Shown in pieces: positions 31,280 to 45,442 of a stretch of DNA of 64,000 nt (positions are counted from its first letter, which is position 1; every line of letters begins with the position of its first letter). Source of the stretch: Actinostola sp. cb2023 (Eukaryota > Cnidaria > Anthozoa > Actiniaria > Actinostolidae). A model generated the notes under the pieces. It saw only the letters and a list, made by a program, of their open reading frames with translations, had not been told where the DNA came from and searched no databases. Location of the stretch: positions 1-64,000 of the forward strand of contig JAUJYZ010000592.1 in the NCBI GenBank assembly GCA_033675265.1, written 5' to 3'. Position numbers and translations under genes: made by a program.

Positions 31280-33368
31280 CACAGGCAGCCCAACCATTGT
31301 TTCTGAGGCTACTCATACTAAATAAAAATATATTAGTATGCGCGCGTCTTTTGTTGATGGGTTTCCTGTGGTAGAACGCGCGCGCGATACGTATTATATT
31401 GGGTTCCCTGTGCATAGAAAATGTATGATGTTGGGATCCCTGTGCGCATCCCGCGCGTCCCGCAGTACATGTGTATATTGAAAACAAGGTATGAAACTAG
31501 GTCACGTGACAAATACGTTTTTTGCTCCTAATCTTTGTCAATATGACGTGAAAATTCAATTTTTCTTCGAATAACTAAACTTTACCGTATTCTCTAAACA
31601 CTTCATAAGTTTCAGCCGTAGAACTTCACCGTACGCTGAGAAATTTTAATTTTGACATATTGCGCCTCATGGACCGATGTGCGGTACACGCAGCTGGTGC
31701 ACTTTTCCGTGAAGCAGTCGGATTTTACCTTCGAGAGGACATCGGCCAGCGCTCGGCAAATCTGCATTGTGCTCTTTTTTACAAGTTTTAATATTTATAT
31801 GTTCACTAAACATAAGTCAAAACATCTACAATATATGACAAAACTTTTTGTATCTTCAACCTGAGTTTTATTACAAAACTGCCAAGCTTTCGGGCTAAGC
31901 GCCCATCTTCAGGGCTAAATGCATTAATCTACAATATACTTTATTTGTTTTCTATTTTGATTTTTATAAAGTATTTGTATTGTGTTTTGATTTTTATCGA
32001 TTAAAATGTTTTAAAATTGAGGCAATGTGTTTTATAAATGCTGAATAGTCTCAATATTTAGTCCTGCACAACACATTTTTGCTATCAGTGCTTATTAAAC
32101 TAAATGACAAACAGACGTATTTATTTCAACAATCAGTTAAAATAAGTTTACCAGCATTTTACACACTGTTTTCCATTCTTTCTGTACAATTTATTCACTA
32201 TATTGATCAGTAATAACATGGATATTAAATACGATCGACAAGTTGTGAATGAATAACAAACATCGGAGTTGAAAGCGATAACGGATAAGCTTACTTACGT
32301 TCTTACGAAAACCGTATTTAAAATTACTCTGTGTTTCTCTCAGATGATAATATTTGCAAAATGAGTTGTGCTACAGTCAATGACAATAATGAACAACTGT
32401 TAATATTTTAGTTCACGGCAGCTTCATGAGTCCATCTCCATTCATGACTCCTTCGAAGTCGGTGAATTTGAGTTCGTCTATATTTTGGCATTTTTTGCTT
32501 CAGATAATTTATGCTGTTGTTTTAAGAAGTCCTGTAAGAAAGTACAAAATAACGTCAAACGCTTTGTAGATGAGAGAGTCATAATGTTTAAGCAGATGAA
32601 GAACTATCAGTCATTTGAGAGCTATAGGTTCCTTTTCATGTAGTGTAAGCTTATATATTTCGATCACTGACAACTACACAAGTCAAATAGCTCAGTCATA
32701 AGTTATGAAAAATAACTGATTTGCTGAGGATTATTAAGCAGCCCTTCTGCCCTAGTATAGGCAAGTGCTTTTATTAGAGAACAGTTAGAGCAAAAACCAC
32801 TAAAACCTCAAGAAAACACTTCAGAAAACATATTTAGTTCAGCTTACTTTTCAACAAAACTGTTCTCCACCATTCAAAATGAAAAAAGGCTACTTTAAAC
32901 CCGTCGAGCTTCTTCTAAAGTTACGTAAAGTTGACATGAATTGTGAACTTCTAAACTTACCATGGATAAGGAATAGAATCCAATTAAACGATTACACCGA
33001 AAAAATCATGTTTTTGTTTCATCAACTTCTCCGCCATTTTTCAAAACTTCAGCGACTTTATCCTGGGTACCCCCCACGGGCCTGTAGCGTGCGATCGGCT
33101 CTTCGGCTCACGGAAAAGTGCACCAGCTGCAGGTACCGCACATCAGGCCATGATACGCCATCAGTTTCACACCTTGTTTCAATATTATATACACATTTGC
33201 TGCGGCGCGTCCCGCAGGGCGTACACAGGGATCCCAACATTATACATTTCTATGCACAGGGAACCCAATATAATACCGGCGTATCGCGCGCGCGACCACA
33301 GGAAACCCGTCAAAAAAGACGCAAATATATTTTTATTACCCTCAAAAGCAATGGTTGGGCTGCCTGTG
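31280..33368. mobile_element. 2.1-kb CACAGG-family element (right copy)
   Basis: Mirror of 27621-29717 with the same termini, flanked by GTTGAAC on both sides (the inverse of the left-arm duplication). A hammerhead-like core lies at 31888-31912 on the minus strand. Confidence 0.8.
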
Positions 33369-33494
33369 GTTGAACTAGCCAATGAAATCACTTGTATTAT
33401 CAGTACCAAAATAGTTCCCACACTTTGAGTTATTTTTAGAGATATCGTGTTGCAAAGCTCTAGCTTGTTTAAAATTCATAATCTAATCAATGAT

Positions 33495-34305
33495 GTTTTA
33501 AACGGGAATCCCGAAACGTCGAGTTTGGAATCGAGTTCGAGTTCGAGTTGCGGTTCGAGTTACGGTTCGAGTTATAGTTCGAGTTATGGTCCGTCCTAAC
33601 CCTGGATCCCAGGGTTTAGTATTCGTTCTTCGACAACGTATATATCGTGAATTCGTTGAAATTTACTTTGTTAAAATCTCTCTTTTGTATATATCGGGCA
33701 TTTTAAGAAACGTTTTATACTCGAAAAATAAAAATTGTGTGAAACTGCAAATAAATAGATATCTGCGGTGTTGTGATGTCGTGGTATTAGGAAAATACGT
33801 CAAGAACTATACTCTAGCTACTGAAGGCAGGAAATAGACCGTCTGTATATGTAGGTTAGAATACGCGTGTCTTCGTTTTCATAAGTGAAACAGGAGACAG
33901 GAAAACCCTCAGTAACAAAATAAGTTCCGAATCGAACTTCGATGTAACGATGACACACTATAACGAACCATTTTCTTCCATTTTTCTTCGGCCTGTCAAA
34001 ACAGAAAATATATTACAGTCGACTCAAATCATTGTTATCATGATATGTCTACTAATTGTGTTGCGATGCACAATGCTGTTACTTCCCTAAAGCTCTTGGT
34101 AGTTCAGTCGCGATGAAAGTCGAAATTATTGCTCGATATTTCACGAGAGGTTTTGTCGAAGAACGAATAAACCCTGCATGGGATCCAGGGTCGGACTAGG
34201 ACGGACCATAACTCGAACTATAACTCGAACCCGTATTAAACTCGAACCATAACTCGAACTCGAACTCGATTCCAAACTCGATGATTTATGACTCCCGTTT
34301 TAAAC
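33495..34305. mobile_element. TIR element with GAGTT-repeat subterminal arrays (right copy)
   Basis: Mirror of 26687-27494, same ends and subterminal arrays. Confidence 0.6.
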
Positions 34306-34965
34306 CCGGTTAAATGACCACAGATAATGATAACACAAAAATCATCAACGAGGACTTGTGCTTTATTGTGCCACTGAAAAGTGAGTCAAAGGAGAGGAAA
34401 ACCCGGAAATATTCGGACGAACGAAAGTTAATTTACTGGCACTCTTGTCCCGTACTTTGGATATCAACCGTACAAGAATATTTTGAATACGGTAACTATT
34501 TGTCTGTCTGCAGAAGTAGTTGCTTTGCTAAAGTAAATAAATGACCAGAATCGTGTGTACCGTTGTCGTAGACTCAGTTTCAATGCTTGATATATCAGTA
34601 ATGACTTTCCATGACCAGTCGGAAGTTGACGAACAAGTCCTTTTGTTCAAAATAAATCGCTCGGATCGATTGCCTTTTGCTGGTGGATATTCAACTGTTG
34701 AATTTTGAAAACATTACATCGCTAGCTTGAAAACTCTTCAAGCCACCACAGTACTATACGAACTGTCAGTTCACGTGATGTTTGTTCGTGGAAGTCCATT
34801 GAGGTCAAAGTCCGCACCACCACAGATTTAAGAGGTTCGTTCTGATTGGCTAATCCACTGGAAAGGAATGTATGGTTCATCTGAGCAAACCCAGTGGCCA
34901 GCGAAGAAAAACTGAAGCCTGGACACGGGTCTGCTTTAGGAGGCTACCTATTACGTAAATCGTTC

Positions 34966-35439
34966 AAAATTTGATTTAGCTGAAACCGTACAATCACTGG
35001 TTCGTTTTTTTTTTCTCAGACATTCCACTGGGAAGTAATACATTTTTATGAATCTTTAGAAGTGTTAGTGACGTCACGTACTCAACCCAAATTCGCTCCA
35101 TACATTTCTTCATGTTTAATGTCTTGAATTATTTTATTTCTATGAAGCTAAACGTTTGTGTGAAGGAGTTTTCTTACCTTATATGTGCTTAGGATTGATT
35201 GTTTGACTAGTTTTGTTCAATGCAGAGCTGTTATCTGAACAAACCGTTCAAATATTTTGATCACAAACTACAAAGAAATGTATGGAGCTGAGTTTGGGTT
35301 GAGGAAGTGACGTCATTGACACCTTTAAAGATTCATAAAAATATAGTACTTCCCTCTCCAATATTGAGAAAAGATTTTAACTAGTGATTATGAGACCCTT
35401 CAAGATTATTTCAGTGAAGTTTCAGCTAAATCAAATTTT
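34966..35439. mobile_element. TIR element, AAAATTTGATTTAGC ends (right copy)
   Basis: Mirror of 25555-26026 with a slightly longer T-run. Confidence 0.65.
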
Positions 35440-35544
35440 AATTTTAAATGGATGAGAACGATGACGAGTCCAATAAACGCGAAAACTTTGTAATTCTTCT
35501 TTGTGCTTTTTGAGCATTATTATGGCACACCGCTGGATTAATTA

Positions 35545-37537
35545 CCGTAGAATTCCGATAGTAACGGCCCTCCCGAAAATAACGATCCCCCCTAAAGTAA
35601 CGGTCCCCCTAAGTGCAGGACTAGCCATCACCGTCTGCTAATACGGTATTAAGTAACGCTCCGCGTAAGAACTGTAGCGAAAACAATAGGGCTAACGCAT
35701 CTGGAGCCGTTGATGAGAAAACATAATCCAATTATTTTCGCTGCTATCATTGGTGGACGAGGGAAAAGCGGCAAATTTGAATCTAAAAATCAGAAAACAT
35801 TAGAGTAAAGTACGTTTTTTCTTGCCTTATTTTTGATGAATTACGATCATATACTAATAATCTGCCCATAGTGAGTATTAGAGAATAATTAACCGTGAGG
35901 AAACTTCCCAAAGAGAGCGACATATGCCCAAAAGCTGTAATTGTATAGCTTTGTTCGGCCTTAGTTCAAAAGCAGTTTGGTGACATTGACAATGTCCAGA
36001 TACAGTATCGGGAAGCAATCCTTTGTATCCTATGTAATATCAGTAACAAACTTATCGTATATAAAACATGAACTGAAGTCAAGGATCAAACAAGCAAAGT
36101 GCAAGGCCTCACAAGTCAACAGAGCTGAGGCGCATAAATTCAGTTATATATGTCTTCGGTTTTTGTCCGATAAATCCAGGAATAAATGTGTTTACAAAAG
36201 CAATCAGTCCTCTTCAAAATGAAAGGCCAAAGCAATGCGTATTGGATATTCTCCATCTCCGGTCTCTATCTCACATTCTCCAAAATAGCTACAGACTCGA
36301 ATGTCTTTGAGAGGTAGAACATTTCATCTGGTAAAATACGAACACAGAAATATATTTAGTGCCTTACCTCCCTCAAGTGTTCCTTTGCGTGAAATATAAA
36401 ATTTTCCTCCAGGATTAGACGGCAAGAAACGAGACAATTACATAATGAAGGCCGTCCGGCAAACATGATGGTAAAATATCAACAACCAAGCGCCGCAATA
36501 TACCGGTACATCCAAGTTTATAGCTACGTGAAGTGCTCAGATCAGAAAACATGTTCCTTTGTTCTTATCATCCTGTCTTTCAAAATAACACCTTTTAATA
36601 GTAGTTCCGTCCAATGCTGAAGCTAAAAAAACCAAGACTGGAATTGAAATAAATAAACATTAAAAAATGTATTTGATCATTTTCACCGAAGGAACGAGCG
36701 GAACATAGGGCAAATCTGTCGTTTTGTTGTGTACATGTAGTTTATTGAGTCCATACAGAAATAATAATAATTTGCTCTCCCGGCCCGGCGCGCTGGAGTG
36801 CAAAGGTCGAAGCCTGATTGACTGCAGATCGCCTTGATTTCACACACGTTGCTCTGAAAAGTGCCATCTTTTTCATGTTCCATAGAAGATATATACTATT
36901 TACAATCTATTTACACTATTTTATAATAAAAAAGTTGCGATTTTTATCTGTTTTCGCTTGGATGAAACGCTTCGTTCAAGGTGATGACAAGGAATTCAAT
37001 ATGGCGTCCCAAAATACTTGGTATATGCATGCTCAATAGCCTACAAATCGATTTCCTCACGGTCAATTTCCGTATAAACTTCGGAGCATTTGGAAACAAT
37101 AGAGCAAAACCTAATAAGGAAGAAATCGGTAAGGAAAACGAATATCTTCGGTATTATTTCGGGAATAATCTGTTTTTGACCAATGACAGTCCAGGATTTA
37201 AATTGGATAATTAGATTATGTTTTTGTTTACAATGCGGTAGAGTGCTATCGTTCTTACGCGGAGCGTTATTTAACAGTATTATTGAACACTTAGACCTTT
37301 CAAGTAGTATACCGGTATTTGTTACAGTTTACTTTTTTTTACTTGTAGATTGTTGTGAATAAATATCATAGAATTTAGTACATGGATGACCTTTTGACAT
37401 AACATGTATAGGCGTTCTGTTTTGTGTTTGCAAACGTTTTTTAACCATCCGAAAGTAACGGCTTCCCGAAAGTAGTGGCCCCTTTGGCCTGCTAAATTCG
37501 AAAGTAAAGAGGGGCCGTTACTATCGGAATTCTACGG
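35545..37537. mobile_element. 2-kb TA-inserting TIR element (right copy)
   Basis: Mirror of 23456-25449; CCGTAGAATTCCGATAG ends flanked by TA at 35543-35544 and 37538-37539. Confidence 0.85.
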
Positions 37538-37828
37538 TATCACTCTAATACATATCCCACTAGTTTTTTTGCTTCAACAAAATCATTCTCATCCACCAAG
37601 CATGACTGAGCTCTTTATTGTTCAGCAAGGGAATGGAACGAGGCTAAAGACGGCCGCGAAGGAGACTAGGGCCGGGAGTGGAGATTATATTTCATTTTCA
37701 GTAAAATTAAACTTAAAAAGCACCCATATCATGCGATACGTCTCAAAAGTTTTGTTAAAGTCATGGATATAAATAATATATCACACTCGACACAATAATG
37801 ACACTTTCTAACAACATTTTTCTTTCAG

Positions 37829-37957
37829 CAACATGTCCAAAGAGAACGTTACCTGCTTCAAAGTGTACTCAAACGTGTTCACCACACAGTCCCAATTGCC
37901 CTGCAAAACACGAGTGCTTGTGTGACGGACCGTGTGATTTCAGTTGTGTCCAGAAAG
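37829..37957 (+). CDS. WAP-like exon B of gene 2 (right copy)
   Basis: 129 bp, phase 1-1, eight cysteines in the same order as 23035-23163. Acceptor TTTCAG, donor GTAACC. It is the most upstream recognisable exon of gene 2 in this arm; no signal-peptide exon is seen between it and the palindrome centre. Confidence 0.62.
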
Positions 37958-37997
37958 GTAACCAACACCTATTCACAATCATCGACTCCGAGTCGTT

Positions 37998-38138
37998 AGG
38001 AGGGAGGAGGGAGAAGGGAGGAGGGAGGAGGGAGGAGGGAGGAGGGAGGAGGAGGGAGGAGGGAGGAGGGAGGAGGGAGGAGGGAGGAGGGAGGAGGGAG
38101 GAGGGAGGAGGGAGGAGGGAGGAGGGAGGAGGGAGGAG
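37998..38138. repeat. (AGG)n-rich low-complexity tract
   Basis: GGAGGGAGGA repeats, mirror of 22862-22995 with a small length difference. Confidence 0.9.
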
Positions 38139-38220
38139 GTCGTTGCATAGTTTGTGTTTATCATATTACTCTAATGTCAGCGTCTTGTTTCATTAATTGC
38201 ACACTTCTTTACTACGACAG

Positions 38221-38403
38221 ACCTTTCTTGTGGAATTCCACCTGACATTGTCCATGGTGTTAAACGTTATAACAACACAGGCTACAACAGTACAGTGCGA
38301 TACGAGTGTAAACAAGGCTACGCATTGAATGTGACTCATGCTGCAGCAGTGAGGAGATGCACGGCCAAGAAACAATGGGATGTGCCACGGGGTTTCGTTT
38401 GTC
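38221..38403 (+). CDS. Sushi exon B1 of gene 2 (right copy)
   Basis: 183 bp, phase 1-1, intact: LSCGIPPDIVHGVKRYNN, YECKQGYALNVTH, RRCTAKKQWDVP, FVCR. It has one more alanine than exon A1. The left-arm version carries a one-base insertion. Confidence 0.75.
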
Positions 38404-38645
38404 GTAAGTAAGATTGACTGTCTAAAGGACCGGCTGACGGACGGCTGACCGGCCGAGAAAATAACTGACTGATAACAGCTGATCAACTGACTATATCATG
38501 TGACCGACTGACTAACTGACCGATTGACTAACTGACCGACCTATCAACTGACTTACACGGACAAACGGCAGGTCGACGGAGTGACTAACTCGGACAGATA
38601 GACAGACCTTGTCTCTTTCTTAATCTCTTATAATTTATTCTTCAG

Positions 38646-38824
38646 TTCAAGATTGTAATAAACCGATCATTCCTGCTAATTCTCTAATCACAAACCCGAA
38701 AGCGAAATATCCTTCAGGATACCGACTCCGATTGAAATGCAAAATCGGTTACGCACAGATGGGCGCAGTAGTTGCAGTAATTGATTGTTATAAAGGAAAA
38801 TGGAGTGTGCCATTTTTCACATGA
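38646..38824 (+). pseudogene. Sushi exon B2 ending in TGA at the last cysteine (right copy)
   Basis: Open through CYKGKWSVPFFT, then TGA where exon A2 has the final cysteine codon and donor. The break coincides with the edge of the duplicated segment, so no splice donor followed it into the copy. If transcribed, the exon would either be skipped or truncate the protein. Confidence 0.6.
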
Positions 38825-39029
38825 GTAATAATACTGTTGAACCCACCAAACCGACGCATTATTTGCCGCTAAAGTTTCGGTATGCTAAAAATACATTTGG
38901 CCGAAAATCGTTTTATTTACTGTTGTTGTTTTACCCAAAACCCAGGCCTTTTAAATTAAACACCCTTGAAAGTATGATACCTTAAATTAAAAATAACCAT
39001 ATACTCGAGTAGGTGCTACTAGTATTCCT

Positions 39030-41043
39030 GGGCCCGGTTGCATAAAACCTGTACTTAAGTGTTAACTTAAGTGAGGCACTTAAGATTGTGCTACGGGTTT
39101 CCTAAAGCGTGTTGCATGAAGCTTACTGAACACTTTCGTAAGTGAATTACTTAAGAGTGAATTTACGGGGACACTTAAGTGCTTGGTTAAGCATAATTAT
39201 TTTTAATTCATAGAACTCATAGAATTTGATTACAGAAATGTATAATTAACAAAGCCTATAGAAGCTAATAAATCAAATAAATCAAAAAGCTTTCAAAAAT
39301 GAATAACATCGATTGTACAAAAATGTAAACGGATTACTTGATGAAATTAAGGAAAGGAAAATGAGCACATTTATCTATTCAGTTCGTTTTTTTTGCAGGA
39401 AAAATAAATTAGTCCAAATAAACACCCTTACAATACAGGGCTATGATATAAATGTTTATAAATTAAAAATATTGAAGGACATTTTTAACTGAAAGTAAAA
39501 TTTTCCATGACACTTAGTTTTACGGGACCTCTAGGTCTCCCGTAAATTTACGGTCGACTTCTGCACTTAAGAAATGGGCGCAAAGCGTTTGTGCAACACC
39601 CGTACATTTCGTTGCATAAACAGCACTTAAGTGGTCACTTACAGCATATGGGTATTTTGTCTGCGCATGCGCCAACACAGCATTGACTAGTGACGTCTGG
39701 AACCATTTTCCAGCTCGATAGCACATTTTAAGGATATTTTGTAGGAGATCTACGCTTTTCTAAAGTTTAAACGTCATGAAAATGTACTCATTTTTAAAGA
39801 CGATAAACACTTCTTCCCCTGGGTATATCTTTGGCCGCTGTTATTTCTTTTGATGGCGAGATATTTTACATTGAAATGCGACTGTGGTGTTTGGAGTTGG
39901 ATGTTCAGCGTTAATTATTTCTACAATCAAGTATTCTACAGCACTGGATTAACGCTTGGTAATTGTGATGCAAGTAAACTTTTAGAATTTTAATGAAATG
40001 GTCTTTCAGGTGGACGCGATTTCGAGCTATGGCCCGGTGAATATGTAGAAGTGTTCAATTTAGGTCGAACTTTAATGAGATATTTCTTGAAAATTTTACC
40101 GACCCCCAAGTTGGAGATAATTACCACAGCATTCATTCCTTTATATAATTTCAGTTTTTATAGAGAATGGGGCTTCAAAAAATGTATAGCTGTCAGATTT
40201 AATAGATTCTTCTCACCCTATACTCGGTGAAATGGTGGAATTGATGTTTTGTGTCACTTCTCGAAGCCATGGTTCTATCATATCTTCGTCTATTTCCTTA
40301 TTCTAAGTCTTTGAAAGTATAAATGAGAGAACAGACTTTGCAGAAAAATTAGTTGTTAAGAAAATTAAAACTTGTTTCCACTGTTTTGCATTGCAATAGT
40401 TTTGCTTACCATTTACGGGACTCGCGACGAGCAGAAATGTGGACTCCAAGCATTCAAGTCAAATTATCTTTCGATTTCTACCGACCCCCAAGCTGCTTAA
40501 TGTTACGGAGGCGAAGATTATTCAATAGTCATTCCATTCATCACAATAAATGACTTTCAAAAAATGCATAGCTCCTGCTATGAATGTTCAAAGTGCATGT
40601 ATACGACGAAGACGGCAGCCATTGTCAGTTTAGCGTGTCATGTCTGGACCTCCCTCTCCTTGCAATATGCAACTCACAATGCATCGTAAATACTGGTTAT
40701 GACAACTGCAGTATGCCTTCAGCATTGATAAAATAGAATCCATCATTTTAGAGTTACATATGTTCATATAGACAAGTTAATAAATAAATATATGAGATAG
40801 AACTTCGCCATCTTGTCAGTTATTCCTGGTATTTAAATTAGCGCGGGATGGCGCGGGATATATGCGCGTGTCAGAGGGTCTTTGTGTCCATGTTGGCATT
40901 TCACGCATGCGCAGACAAAATGCCCATGTGCTGTCACTTACGATACTCGTAAGTTCCAATACCAATTAACTCATTCTTTGCAACAGTCTTAAATTACGAG
41001 TACACTTAATATGTAGACTCGTAAGTTTTATGCAACCGGCCCC
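39030..41043. mobile_element. 2-kb TIR element, GGCCGGTTGCATAAAAC termini (right copy)
   Basis: Mirror of 19957-21973 with the same subterminal CTTAAGTG repeats. Confidence 0.75.
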
Positions 41044-41343
41044 TGGCCGCTGAAAGGAAAGCAAACAAGTGAACCACATCTTTCGAAATTACTATTTGAA
41101 ATACGTGAATTCGATAGTTTTCTTCAACTTCACCCATGGCATATATCATTTGTGTACAGCAGTTAATTCTGTTTTCTTTTTTAATGTATAAGTTAATTAA
41201 ACATGCAATAATCTTTATTCAGTGTACGATTAACCTATCAAAAGAGCAGTGTATTAAGAAGCCCGAGTTAACGCTAATATAACGTCTGGTTTATATTAGG
41301 GTTGTGAGAGGATCAACACGTTCTTATCCATCTATTTCTTCAG

Positions 41344-41538
41344 TTGTAGTTTGTATAAAGCCAAGTCTACCATATGGCACCTATAGCACCACTGGACTGA
41401 AAAGCAGCGGCGTGTACCACATTTCAGACATGATAACATTTGCTTGCAAGAAAGGATTCAAGCAAACGCAAGGTTCAACGGGAATAACGTATTGCAGCTT
41501 TGGTGGAAAATGGATACAGACTATATATAAATGCGCAG
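41344..41538 (+). CDS. Sushi exon, middle of gene 2 (right copy)
   Basis: 195 bp, phase 1-1, same protein as 19462-19656 (VCIKPSLPYGTY, FACKKGFKQ, YCSFGGKW, KC). Acceptor TTCTTCAG, donor GTTGAG. Confidence 0.78.
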
Positions 41539-41648
41539 GTTGAGTATGAGAACGATGACGAGTCCAATAAACGCGAAAACTTTGTAATTCTTCCTTGTGC
41601 TTTTTGAGCATTATTATGGCACACCGCTGGATTAATTATCACTCTAAT

Positions 41649-43625
41649 CAGGAGCCCATTACTAGGAGCCTTCCTCTAGTAATAGGTTCATACGACATCA
41701 AATGCACAAATTGTGCTATTTTTAGATATGCAAATTTCCGAAGAATTTCAAATTGAAAAATAAAATGGCGGCCATACGGAAGACGCGAGGGCTTGATCCA
41801 AAATATTGATATTCTTAATCCATGGAAGTCCAAGTCTATTTTTCCCTTGCACAAGATCGAGACGAACTGTGTACAATGAATGTATCACATGTATCCATAA
41901 ACTGACATACTGCCAGAGCTTTTAGTTTGGCGACTCACGATGTCGCGAAATTCTTCTACGTTCTTATGCATATCGCTTGATATGTTTATTCTTGTTTTAT
42001 CAACTTTCTTCTGTTGGTTTTTGATTCACGATTTAATTAGTCTTCGTAAGAATGAAGCGTTCTCACAGTGATTTCGACTCTGATCGGAAGCAAAATCCAT
42101 CACCTTCATCATACTGATTTTTGGATAGCGACGTACGCCAACATATTAAACCAACCCCACAAATGTGCACTTTGCTAAAGACCTTCTTCGCCGAAAGATT
42201 ATCGAAAAACAACTGAAACTTTCAACCGACGAACCGTGCCTTAAAGAGCGGCAAAGAACACTAAAACAAGAGGGTTATCACTGAGTGCGGTATGCGAAGT
42301 TCTTTCGCCAAAGGCGTCTTCAGTTCAAAGAAGGCAAGAAAGCCGGCACTCTAAGAACAGCCGCTGAATAAAAATGCGATAAAATCTTCATCCAGGCCAC
42401 AGAAAAAGAAGCTCCCCTGTACCTCACTTCGCTGTTTTAGAAGGAACTTTGTGTCAATGTCGAGAATTTTCGACAAAATCCTACTTCAAAGTTCGTGATT
42501 CATTTTGCTGCGTTTCAGACACACCGGCGGTTTGGAATATTCATTAGCTTGGTTCTCACTGCTAGTCCTGCACAAGTTAATTCTCGGTTTTCACGTGACA
42601 TCATCAAAAAGCTGAAATCCAAACTATTCACCTCACAAAACTTTTTGTTGGATATCTTGTTTATGTCGTTATAAGAAAAGTCTTACCAAAATAATTTGGT
42701 AATTTAGATGTTTTGTTTTCGATTTATTGCGAGTCAAATGCTGTCACGCAATACTGTCACGCGCATTTTCAAAGCCGTAGAAATAGGAAAATTCGTTTGA
42801 AATAATACGATTTTAACTTAGTAGATGATGAGTAGCTTTATTTTGATGAATGTAGCTGTTTAAAATTGAAGTGTTTGCAATATAAACACGATTTTCAATC
42901 TTCGTGATTTGGCCGCCATGTTGGTGTCCCTCGATGGGACACCAAGATGGAGGACCCATACATTTTAACTAAATTATGAGCATAAGCGATCGCTCATATC
43001 TTCGTATCTAAAACTTCTTTTAACTAAAGCTTAGGCTGAGATATATGGTTTTGGCTGCTCTTTCGGCCTATGCAGGTTTTGTTCTATATAAGTCCTGGAA
43101 AAATTTTCAATGACGTAGGTGAAAACCGAGAATTAGGTTCTTCGTAAGAGATCATCCATGATACCAGATCGTTGAATTCCTTCTCAGAAAGAGCAGAAGA
43201 TGTTCGTTTTTTGGCCGGGATTTGAACTGGCCTTTGAACTAGCTTTGTTTTTAGAAGTTCTCGCACTTGATTATTTGATATAAATAATAATACCTGAAGT
43301 TGCTTTTTTGTTTTGTTTTTAATGTTTTCAATCATTGTTCTTCCTCGCTTCATGAAGTACTGAAGTCAGACGACGAAAGTGATCTGAAATTTCACTAGAT
43401 TCTGATTCTTCACTAGAATCACTCGAACTACACGGTACGCTTTCGGCCGACATTGAAAGCAAAACAGTTTTGAATCTGACGTCAAATTCCTATTGCGTAA
43501 GACGCGACATGATTGGTTAATCGTTCGAAATTTATAATGAGTGTTTCTATTTTTAGCTCAATTTGTGCATTCGATGTCGTACAAACCTATTATAGGAGAG
43601 GAAGGCTCCTAGTAATGGGCTCCTG
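41649..43625. mobile_element. 2-kb TIR element, CAGGAGCCCATTAC termini (right copy)
   Basis: Mirror of 17370-19351 but with cleaner ends: CTCTAAT directly flanks both termini. An extra CAGGAGCTGCTCTAAT segment follows the downstream end, a partial repeat of the junction. Confidence 0.78.
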
Positions 43626-43834
43626 CTCTAATCAGGAGCTGCTCTAATACATATCTCACTGGTCTTTTTGCTTCGACAAAATCATTCTCATCCACCAAGC
43701 ATGACTGAGCTCTTTATTGTTCAGCAAGGGAATGCGGAACGAGGCTAAAAACGGCTGCGAAGGAGACTAGGGCCGGGAGTGGAGATTATATTTCATTTTC
43801 AGAGAAATTAAACTTATCAAACAATATATCACAC

Positions 43835-44327
<493 letters not shown>

Positions 44328-44379
44328 ATCACACTCGGCACATGAATAATGACACTTTCTAAAAACGTTTTTCTTTCAG

Positions 44380-44508
44380 CAACATGTCCAAAGAGAACGT
44401 TACCTGCTTCAAAGTGTACTCAAACGTGTTCACCACACAGTCCCAATTGCCCTGCAAAACACGAGTGCTTGTGTGACGGACCGTGCGATTTCAGTTGTGT
44501 CCAGAAAG
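44380..44508 (+). CDS. WAP-like exon A of gene 2 (right copy)
   Basis: 129 bp, phase 1-1, same eight-cysteine WAP-like module as 16599-16727. Acceptor TTTCAG, donor GTAACC. Confidence 0.65.
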
Positions 44509-44547
44509 GTAACCAACACCTATTCACAATCATCGACTCCGAGTCGT

Positions 44548-44654
44548 TAGGAGGAGGGAGGGGGAGGAGGAGGGAGGAGGGAGGAGGGAGGAGGGGAGGA
44601 GGGAGGAGGGAGGAGGGAGGAGGGGGAGGAGGGAGGAGAGGAGGAGGGAGGGCA
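44548..44654. repeat. (AGG)n-rich low-complexity tract
   Basis: GGAGGGAGG repeats, mirror of 16455-16560 with several length changes. Confidence 0.9.
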
Positions 44655-44729
44655 TTGCATAGTTGTGTTTATCATTACTCTAATGTCAGCTTCTTGTTTC
44701 ATTAATTGCACACTTCTTTACTACGATAG

Positions 44730-44909
44730 ACCTTACTTGTGGAATTCCACCTGACATTGTCCATGGTATTAAACGTTATAACAACACAGGCTACAACAGT
44801 ACAGTGCGATACGAGTGTAAACAAGGCTACACATTGGATGTGACTCATGCTGCAGTGAGGAGATGCACGGCCAAGAAACAATGGGATGTGCCACAGGGTT
44901 TCGTTTGTC
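44730..44909 (+). CDS. Sushi exon A1 of gene 2 (right copy)
   Basis: 180 bp, phase 1-1, identical protein to 16201-16380 with complete sushi cysteines and K-Q-W. Acceptor GATAG, donor GTAAGT. Confidence 0.82.
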
Positions 44910-45151
44910 GTAAGTAAGAATGACTGTCTAAAGGATGTGAACAACTAGTTTAAACGACCGACCGACCGGCTGAGAAAATAACTGACTGACTGATCGACTG
45001 ATTATCATGTGTCCGACTGACTAACTGACCGATTGACTAACTGACCGACCTATCAACTGACTTACACGGACAAACGGCAGGTCGACGGAGTGATTAACTG
45101 ACGGACAGATAGACATACCTCGTCTCTTATCTCTTATAATTTATTCTTCAG

Positions 45152-45339
45152 TTCAAGATTGTAGCAAACCGATTGTTCCTGCTAATTCTGTAATCACAAA
45201 CTCGAAAGCGAAATATCCTTCAGGATACCGACTTCGATTGAAATGCAAAATCGGTTACGCACAGATGGGTACAGTAGTTGCAGTAATTGATTGCTATAAA
45301 GGAAAATGGAGTGTGCCATATTTCACATGTAAAAAAAAA
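45152..45339 (+). CDS. Sushi exon A2 of gene 2 (right copy)
   Basis: Same protein as 15771-15958, ending FTCKKK before GTAAGT. With nine A before the donor the exit is phase 0, unlike the other exons. One more A would restore 1-1 phase and match the proline-rich exon at 45933. Confidence 0.7.
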
Positions 45340-45442
45340 GTAAGTTTAATACAATTAAAACAGTTCAGTTACCACAACTGCAGGAATTTGCCTGTGATCA
45401 TGACTATTCGACATCAGTCAGATACGCTAAACTTTCTCTAAA

